Shown here: one piece after another, positions 7,521 through 12,154 of the stretch
How positions within the stretch are numbered: the stretch's first letter is position 1
How the letters are laid out: every line of letters starts with the position of its first letter
Assembly (NCBI GenBank): GCA_937891875.1
Contig: CALATR010001247.1
Span: 1 to 12,154 of the forward strand
DNA: 12,154 nt
Source of the DNA: an uncultured Pseudomonadota bacterium
Lineage (GTDB): Bacteria > Myxococcota_A > UBA796 > GCA-2862545
Direction: 5' to 3'
Made by a program: the position numbers and the translations under genes
Notes under the pieces: generated by a model
The model's database searches: none
The model's input: only the letters and a program-made list of their open reading frames with translations
Told to the model about the DNA's origin: nothing

Positions 7521-8009
7521 ATGCCTGCCGACCCACCTGTCATCACCGCCCGCGCCGTCGTCCGCGCCCTGCTCGCCGTCGTGACGGAGGATCTCGGCGG
7601 CGTCGAAGCCATGGCCCGCCTTGCCAATGACGAGGCGACCAACGCCGACAATCGCGCGGAGAACAAGTACGACACCCGCAGCCTGGAGGCGTCGTACCTG
7701 GCGCGGGGTCAGGCCGAGCGGGTGGTCGCGCTACGCCGGGCAGCGTCGTGGCTGCGGGGCTTCCGCGAGGTCGAGGACGCCGACCGCGTCGCCCTGGGCA
7801 CGGTGGTGACCCTGGACGTGGACGGCGAGCGGCGGGTGATCTTCCTGCTGCCGGACGAGGGCGGTCGCACCGTGGAGGTGCACGGCGTCACCGTGCGCAC
7901 CGTCACCCCCAAGTCGCCGGTCGCCAAGGCCATCCTCGGCCTCGAAGAAGGCGATGGCGCCGAGACCGGCACCGGGGTCGAGATCGAGATCCTCGGGATC
8001 GCGGGGTAG
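7521..8009 (+). CDS. GreA/GreB-family transcription elongation factor-like protein
   Basis: A 162-residue protein like the compact GreA/GreB-related proteins of Proteobacteria. Gre factors enter the RNA polymerase secondary channel and stimulate cleavage of backtracked transcripts; whether this variant cleaves, or only binds polymerase, is unknown. The N-terminal part (about 10-80) is helical and holds a conserved-looking acidic/polar stretch (ANDEATNADNRAENKYDTRS, 35-54) followed by LEASYLARGQAERV. The C-terminal part (about 88-160) is a small beta-rich FKBP-like domain with ALGTVVTLDVDGERRVIFLLP and VTPKSPVAKAILGLEEGD, the pattern typical of the Gre C-terminal domain. The start at 7521 has AGGA (7510-7513) 7 nt upstream. 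It lies 38 nt after the sensor gene and may share its transcript. Its TAG stop is one base from the stop of the convergent ligase gene. Confidence 0.9.
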   Translation: MPADPPVITARAVVRALLAVVTEDLGGVEAMARLANDEATNADNRAENKYDTRSLEASYLARGQAERVVALRRAASWLRGFREVEDADRVALGTVVTLDVDGERRVIFLLPDEGGRTVEVHGVTVRTVTPKSPVAKAILGLEEGDGAETGTGVEIEILGIAG

Positions 8010-8017
8010 ATCACCCC
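8003..8017. terminator. Inverted repeat across two convergent stop codons, possible bidirectional terminator
   Basis: GGGGT (8003-8007) and ACCCC (8013-8017) form a perfect 5-bp stem around the loop AGATC. The palindrome is centred on base 8010, the single base between the plus-strand TAG (8007-8009) and the minus-strand TGA (8011-8013). A second hairpin, GATCC-TCG-GGATC, lies just to the left at 7988-8000. Neither strand has a T-run after these stems, so classical intrinsic termination is not shown. The symmetry is seen; the role is inferred. Confidence 0.35.
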
Positions 8018-9546
8018 ACCGGGCCCAGCGCCGCCCGCAGGGCCTGGCGATCGATCTTGCCGGTGGGCCCGCGGGGGAGGGCGGCCAGGGGGTGCACGTC
8101 GACCGCGACGGCGCTCGGGAGCAGGGTGTCGGGGATGAGCGCGCGCACGTCGGGGCAGGGGCCGCGGAGCACGAGGGCCACGGCGGGGCGCTCGCCGAGA
8201 TCCCGGTCGGGAACGCCGATGATCGCGACATCAACCACGTTGTCGTGGGCGCGCACGCACGCCTCCAGGCTGCCCGGCCCGACCCAGCGCGAGCCGATCC
8301 GCAGCCCGTCCTTGATGCGACCGACCAGGGACACGCAGCCGTCGGGCGCGATGGTGACGCGATCGCCGGTGCGCAGCCAGCCGCCCTCCGCGAAGGCCGT
8401 GCCCTCGGGTTCCCAGGCGTAGCTCCCGGTGATCCAGGCGCCGCGGACCTGCAGCTCGCCCTCGGAGGCGTCGTCCCAGGGGAGCTCGCTGCCGTACTCG
8501 TCGACAACCCGGACGTCGACCAGGGGCACCGCTCGGCCCTGGGGCACCGGGCTCGGGTCGTCGCGGGCGGGCAGGCTCGGGCGGTGGGTCGTCGCCAGGG
8601 GGCCGGTCTCGGTCATGCCCCAGGTGTGGACCAGCTCGACGCCGTGCCGGGCGAAGCCGAGCACGATCGGGTGGTGCAGGGCGTTGCCGCCGCAGACGAT
8701 GCGCAGGTCCGGGTGCAGGGGCCAGCGGCCGGGGAACTCGTCGAGGGCGTCCAGCACGGCGGCGAAGCTGGTGGACAGGCCGCCGGTGAGGGTGGTCTCG
8801 GTGGCGAGCAGCAGGTCGAGCAGGGCGGTCGGGGGCAGGGGCGCGCCGGGCAGGACCAGGGAGGCGCCGTGCAGGGCCGCGGCGAGGGGGAAGCCGATGG
8901 CGAGGGCGTGGTAGGCGGGCACGATGCTGAGCAGGGTGTCGTGGCGGCCGATGCCGAACCCGGACGTCAGCCCCGACGACAGCGCGTGCAGCCACACGGC
9001 GCGGTGGCTGTGCACCACCGACTTGGGCAGGCCGGTCGTGCCCGACGTGTGCACCAGGGCGAAGGGGTGGCTCTCGTCGAGATCGGGCATCTCCCGCATG
9101 GGATCCGCCGTCTGCAGGTGCGCGTCCAGCTCGGCGCCGACCTCCACGATCGCCGGGCCACGGGGGCCGAGCAGGGCCTGCAGCCGGGGGCGGTCGCCGG
9201 GCTCGCACAGGAGGAGCCGGTCGGCGGACCGGGCGAGGAGGTCGACCAGGACGACGTCGGGCAGGGCGGGGTTGAGCGGGTGCAGGACTGCGCGGGACAT
9301 CGGCACGCCCAGGGTGGCCTCGAAGGCGGCGCGACCGTTGCCGAGCACGGTGGCGACGGCCTCGCCCGGGCGCACCCCGCGGTCCAGGAGCCAGCTCGCC
9401 AGGCGGCGGGCCCGGTCGAGCACCGCGTCGAGGGGCAGTCGGTCGAGGCGGCCGTCGGGCTCGCGGGTCGTGACCATCGCCCCCGGGCGCCGGGTGAGCA
9501 CCCGGGAGGCGATGAGCGGCACGTGCGGGGTGGTGGCCCGGATCAT
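8011..9546 (-). CDS. AMP-dependent synthetase/ligase (fatty acyl-CoA ligase-like) with altered A8 motif
   Basis: Cytoplasmic ANL-superfamily adenylating enzyme of 511 residues, expected to form an acyl-AMP and then an acyl thioester. Visible motifs are phosphate loop TSGTTGLPKS (167-176), WGMTETGP (309-316), GWLRTGD (389-395), GRIKDGLRIGSRWVGPGSLE (409-428) and the A10 loop PTGKIDRQAL with catalytic Lys497. The A8 hinge normally reads close to K-S-G-G-E; here it is R-I-G-S-R, with the second Gly and the Glu replaced. This may affect the rotation to the thioester-forming state, so an acyl-AMP-only role is possible. Only three lysines are present (175, 412, 497), all in motifs. Its ATG overlaps the methyltransferase stop as ATGA, indicating translational coupling, and it is the last gene of the minus-strand operon. 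The substrate is unknown. Confidence 0.94.
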   Translation of the reverse strand: MIRATTPHVPLIASRVLTRRPGAMVTTREPDGRLDRLPLDAVLDRARRLASWLLDRGVRPGEAVATVLGNGRAAFEATLGVPMSRAVLHPLNPALPDVVLVDLLARSADRLLLCEPGDRPRLQALLGPRGPAIVEVGAELDAHLQTADPMREMPDLDESHPFALVHTSGTTGLPKSVVHSHRAVWLHALSSGLTSGFGIGRHDTLLSIVPAYHALAIGFPLAAALHGASLVLPGAPLPPTALLDLLLATETTLTGGLSTSFAAVLDALDEFPGRWPLHPDLRIVCGGNALHHPIVLGFARHGVELVHTWGMTETGPLATTHRPSLPARDDPSPVPQGRAVPLVDVRVVDEYGSELPWDDASEGELQVRGAWITGSYAWEPEGTAFAEGGWLRTGDRVTIAPDGCVSLVGRIKDGLRIGSRWVGPGSLEACVRAHDNVVDVAIIGVPDRDLGERPAVALVLRGPCPDVRALIPDTLLPSAVAVDVHPLAALPRGPTGKIDRQALRAALGPVG

Positions 9547-10649
9547 GGGACCTCCGGGCCTCGGCGCACGGTCAGCACGTGCAGCTCGCAGGGCGTCGGC
9601 GCGCGGGCGACCAGCTCGAGGCCTGCCTCGGAAAAGATGCGTTCAAAGGCGGACAAGGTACGCTCGCGCCCGCCCAGCGCCGCGAGCATGCGCAGGTCGG
9701 ACAGCTGCATGCGCAGGTGGTCGGCGCCGGCGCGGACCCGGTCGGGCATCACCCGATCGACGACGAGCAGACGGGAGTCGGGGCGCATGGCGGAGCGCAG
9801 CACGCGCAGCAGGCGCACGCAGTCAGCGTCGTCCCAGTCGTGGAGGATCCACTTGAGCAGGTAGACGTCCGCGCCCGCGGGAACCGCGCGGAACATGTCG
9901 CCGCCCGTGATCTGCGCCCGGTCGCCGAGACCCTGGCCGGCCAGGTACGCGCGTCCCTCCGCCACAACCTCCGGTCGGTCGACCACGAGGCCGTGGGCGC
10001 GGGGGGAGGCGTGGAGCACCGCGGCGAGCAGGGAGCCGTGCCCGCCCGCCACGTCGACGATCGACGCGGCGCCGAGATCGCCGATGGCCTCGACCACGTG
10101 GGGCAGGGTGCGGGCGTTCAGGCCGCGCATGCCCTCCTGGAAGAGCGCGAGGCGGTCGGGGTCCTCGCCGATGTGGTCGAAGGCGGGCTTGCCCAGGACC
10201 ACGTCGGCCGCGGCCTCACCGCTGCGCAGGCTGTGCTCGAGCGCAGACCAGGTCTCCCACCACAGCGACATCACCCGGATGCCGGCCCGTGCGGACGAGG
10301 GACCGTCGCTGCGCAGGGCGTGGCCGCCGTCGGTGAGCGCGAAGCGGCCGTCGGAGCCGTGGGTGAGCAGGCCGAGTGCGGTCAGGGTGCGCAGGAGGCG
10401 CTCGAGGGCATCGGCGTGGGTCCCGGTCCGCGCGGCCAGGGCGGCGGCGTCGAGGGGCCCGTCGACCAGCGCGTCGGCGAGGCACAGCTCGGCGGCCAGG
10501 TGCACGACCCGGGCGGAGAAGCAGGCGGCGGCCAGATCCAGGGCCCGGGCGCGGGCCGCCGCGTGGGGATCGGGCGGGCGGGTCTGTCGCGGGAGCGGGT
10601 CGCGATGAGCGAGATCGAGGGCGTCGAGGACAGGCTGGGTCATGAGCAT
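9543..10649 (-). CDS. Class I SAM-dependent O-methyltransferase (acetylserotonin/hydroxyneurosporene OMT type)
   Basis: Transfers a methyl group from S-adenosylmethionine, in this family usually to a hydroxyl of a small aromatic or polyketide-like molecule. The 368-residue protein has the family's two parts. Residues about 35-115 form a winged-helix dimerisation domain (ACFSARVVHLAAELCLADAL, then ALERLLRTLTALGLL). Residues about 160-365 form the Rossmann-like catalytic domain, with SAM loop VDVAGGHGSL (198-207), LVVDRPEVV (221-229), GGDMF (249-253), LKWILHDWDD (265-274) and GGRERT (326-331). His270 in HDWDD matches the catalytic base of characterised O-methyltransferases. A Shine-Dalgarno (CTCC on the plus strand, 10656-10659) 6 nt upstream supports the ATG at 10649 over Met3. 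It lies 16 nt after the lipoprotein gene, and its stop overlaps the ligase start, so substrate sharing with the ligase is plausible but unproven. Confidence 0.94.
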   Translation of the reverse strand: MLMTQPVLDALDLAHRDPLPRQTRPPDPHAAARARALDLAAACFSARVVHLAAELCLADALVDGPLDAAALAARTGTHADALERLLRTLTALGLLTHGSDGRFALTDGGHALRSDGPSSARAGIRVMSLWWETWSALEHSLRSGEAAADVVLGKPAFDHIGEDPDRLALFQEGMRGLNARTLPHVVEAIGDLGAASIVDVAGGHGSLLAAVLHASPRAHGLVVDRPEVVAEGRAYLAGQGLGDRAQITGGDMFRAVPAGADVYLLKWILHDWDDADCVRLLRVLRSAMRPDSRLLVVDRVMPDRVRAGADHLRMQLSDLRMLAALGGRERTLSAFERIFSEAGLELVARAPTPCELHVLTVRRGPEVP

Positions 10650-10665
10650 GGCAGGCTCCGGAGGT

Positions 10666-11079
10666 TCAGCGGCGTGCGATGTGGCACGGGCCGGTCTGCA
10701 GGTTCAGGGCGATGCGGGCACGGTCCAGCTCGCGGTCGCGGAGGTCGGGGTCGGCAGAGAGGCGCAGGGACTGTGCGCGCAGGGCCTCGAGGCGCTGCCT
10801 CGGGTCCACACGGACCTCGCCGTGCTCGAGCCAGCTCGCGAGGGCGGCGTCGACGGCGAGGCGGGTGCCCTCCTCCCGGGTGAGTGCCGGGCCCTGGCTC
10901 AGGCGCAGGGTCTCGCTGTCGCCGAGGGTGAGGACGAAGCCCTCGCCGCGGGCGACGACGCACGCGGCGGGGGCGGTGGCCAGGTCGACCGGGACCCGGG
11001 TGGAGCAGGACGCGGCGCCCAGCGCGAGGGCGACGAGCGCCCCCAGCCTGGCGCCGCGGCGATCACGGCGCGGCATCAT
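10666..11079 (-). CDS. Small predicted lipoprotein, function unknown
   Basis: A 137-residue protein with no family I recognise. The N-terminus has a basic stretch (RRDRRGAR), a hydrophobic core (LGALVALALG) and then AASC, giving a likely lipobox with the lipidated cysteine at residue 25. The -3 position is Ala rather than the usual Leu, so lipidation is probable but not certain. The mature part is mixed beta then helical, with Cys40 and Cys132 able to form a disulfide in the cell envelope. The N-terminus overlaps the protease gene by 17 nt, and two adjacent ATGs (11079 and 11076) are possible starts. It lies 16 nt before the methyltransferase gene, so it belongs to the same operon. It may be a partner or maturation factor of the upstream protease, but only position suggests this. 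Confidence 0.75.
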   Translation of the reverse strand: MMPRRDRRGARLGALVALALGAASCSTRVPVDLATAPAACVVARGEGFVLTLGDSETLRLSQGPALTREEGTRLAVDAALASWLEHGEVRVDPRQRLEALRAQSLRLSADPDLRDRELDRARIALNLQTGPCHIARR

Positions 11080-12154
11080 CGAGGATCCCCGCCGCGTAGC
11101 AGAAGGTGCTGGTCGTGACGCCGTTGTAGGAGGACAGCGCCGAGCGGTTGTGCTCGACCTCGATGCACTTGCCGTCGAGGTTCACCTCCGAGTCCAGCAC
11201 CGTGACGTGGTGCTTGTCGTCGAAGAGCGCGTCGAAGCGGCTCAAGCGGATGGTGCCCTCGCCGGGAACACAGGTTCCATCGACCTTGTCCCGCACTCGC
11301 ACCCGCAGGGAGATGAGCGACATGTCGTTCTTGCCGCTCATGTCCTCGTACTGGTTGAGCACGCACTTCACCATGGCGGTGCCGGTGCCCAGGCCCCCGG
11401 ACCAGGGCACGTAGCGGTACACGCTGCTGGTGCTGTTGGTGTGGGTCTTGGTGTGCATGTGGGTGCGCACCGGGCCCATGCCCGCGCCCGAGTCCAGCAG
11501 GCGCAGCTTGAGGCGACCGAAGCCCAGCAGGTAGTCGCCCCCGCAGACCAGCTCGCTGCCCTTGTCGCAGCTCGCGTGCGCCTCGTGGCCGGTCAGGGTC
11601 CCGCGGTCGCCCATGGCGAGCATCAGCGTGTGCAGGCGGCCCGGGCTGTCGATCCAGGTCGCGCCCACCTGCAGGTTCCAGTCCTTGACCGAGGCCGCGG
11701 CACCCGCGACCACCGGCGCCGCCATGCTGGTGCCGACGGTGTTGTGCGCGATGTTGCCGTAGGCGCCCCCGCTGCTGGTGACGTAGTCGACGTCCTCACC
11801 GATGGCGGCCAGATCGATGTTGGTCGAGGTGCCGCTGCGCCAGGAGCCGCCGATCTTGACGCTGGCGCCGCCCCGGGAGGAGACCCCCCGCCCGGTGCTG
11901 TACTTGCTGCTCGGGTAGTCCATCCGCCCCCAGGTGTTGTAGGCGCGGCCGTTGGGCTCGAGGCCGCCGACGGCGAAGGCCTTGGGGGTGTCGGCCGGGC
12001 TGTTCACGGTGCAGGTCGTGCTCGTCGTCAGCCCGCCGGTGTTGCCCGCGGACATCACGACGAGTGCGCCGCTATCGTACAGATCCTCGGCGGCGTTGTC
12101 GCCGACGCCGGCCGAGTGGGGGCTGCACCCACCCGTCGTCGAGCCGTACGAGCC
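11063..12154 (-). CDS. Subtilisin-like (S8) serine protease, N-terminal part off the window
   Basis: Secreted or envelope serine endopeptidase of the S8/subtilase family. The visible 363 residues begin inside the catalytic domain. Asn38 in MSAGNTGG is the oxyanion-hole asparagine, and GTSMAAPVVAGAAA (nucleophile serine codon at 11726-11728) is the classic S8 signature. The catalytic Asp and His must lie beyond base 12154, so completeness cannot be judged. After the catalytic domain (ending near SPGRLHTLMLAMGDRG) comes a region of about 150 residues, with a Cys pair (ASCDKGSELVCGGDY) and then a beta-rich tail with several cysteines (VKCVL, GTCVPG, GKCIEVE, TFCYAAG). This tail suggests a disulfide-stabilised C-terminal domain and export. 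It is the upstream-most visible gene of the minus-strand operon, and the 17-nt overlap with the lipoprotein gene suggests coupling. The promoter lies outside the window. Confidence 0.95.
   Translation of the reverse strand, partial: GSYGSTTGGCSPHSAGVGDNAAEDLYDSGALVVMSAGNTGGLTTSTTCTVNSPADTPKAFAVGGLEPNGRAYNTWGRMDYPSSKYSTGRGVSSRGGASVKIGGSWRSGTSTNIDLAAIGEDVDYVTSSGGAYGNIAHNTVGTSMAAPVVAGAAASVKDWNLQVGATWIDSPGRLHTLMLAMGDRGTLTGHEAHASCDKGSELVCGGDYLLGFGRLKLRLLDSGAGMGPVRTHMHTKTHTNSTSSVYRYVPWSGGLGTGTAMVKCVLNQYEDMSGKNDMSLISLRVRVRDKVDGTCVPGEGTIRLSRFDALFDDKHHVTVLDSEVNLDGKCIEVEHNRSALSSYNGVTTSTFCYAAGILDDAAP

Overview
This window is very GC-rich and almost fully coding. Lysine is scarce in most of the proteins, GTG starts occur, and the genes include S8 protease, sensor/GGDEF-derived and GreA/B-like families. 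This suits a high-GC bacterium with many accessory genes. Myxococcota is my best guess, from gene style only; no rRNA or other marker is present. I see no tRNA, rRNA, CRISPR array, insertion sequence or phage gene.

Layout. At the left edge, a LysR-type regulator (minus strand, 3' end cut off) is divergent from an AMP-forming acyl-CoA synthetase at 868-2475 (plus); they share a 112-nt promoter region. The synthetase ends at a plausible intrinsic terminator (2482-2505). Next comes a 741-residue, lysine-rich, highly charged protein with a hydrophobic hairpin (2626-4851) that I cannot assign to a family. A 220-nt gap with a short heptanucleotide repeat follows. Then come three plus-strand genes: a nitronate monooxygenase-type flavoenzyme (5072-5956), a membrane sensor with a PilJ/NarX-like input, a cysteine-rich GAF-like region and only the back half of a GGDEF domain (6022-7482), and a small GreA/GreB-family protein (7521-8009).

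The right third is a tight minus-strand operon. In transcription order it holds an S8 subtilisin-like secreted protease (5' end off the window), a small lipoprotein, a class I SAM-dependent O-methyltransferase and a second AMP-forming ligase. The junctions are a 17-nt overlap, a 16-nt gap and a 4-nt ATGA overlap. Its last gene converges on the GreA/B-like gene with one base between the two stop codons, inside a perfect inverted repeat.

How the genes may work together. The LysR protein probably controls the divergent synthetase. The methyltransferase and second ligase, translationally coupled, could modify and activate the same small carboxylic acid, but no substrate can be read from the sequence. 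The most unusual items are the half-GGDEF sensor, the lysine-rich hairpin protein and the altered A8 hinge of the second ligase. I did not find a complete, clearly new multi-gene system.
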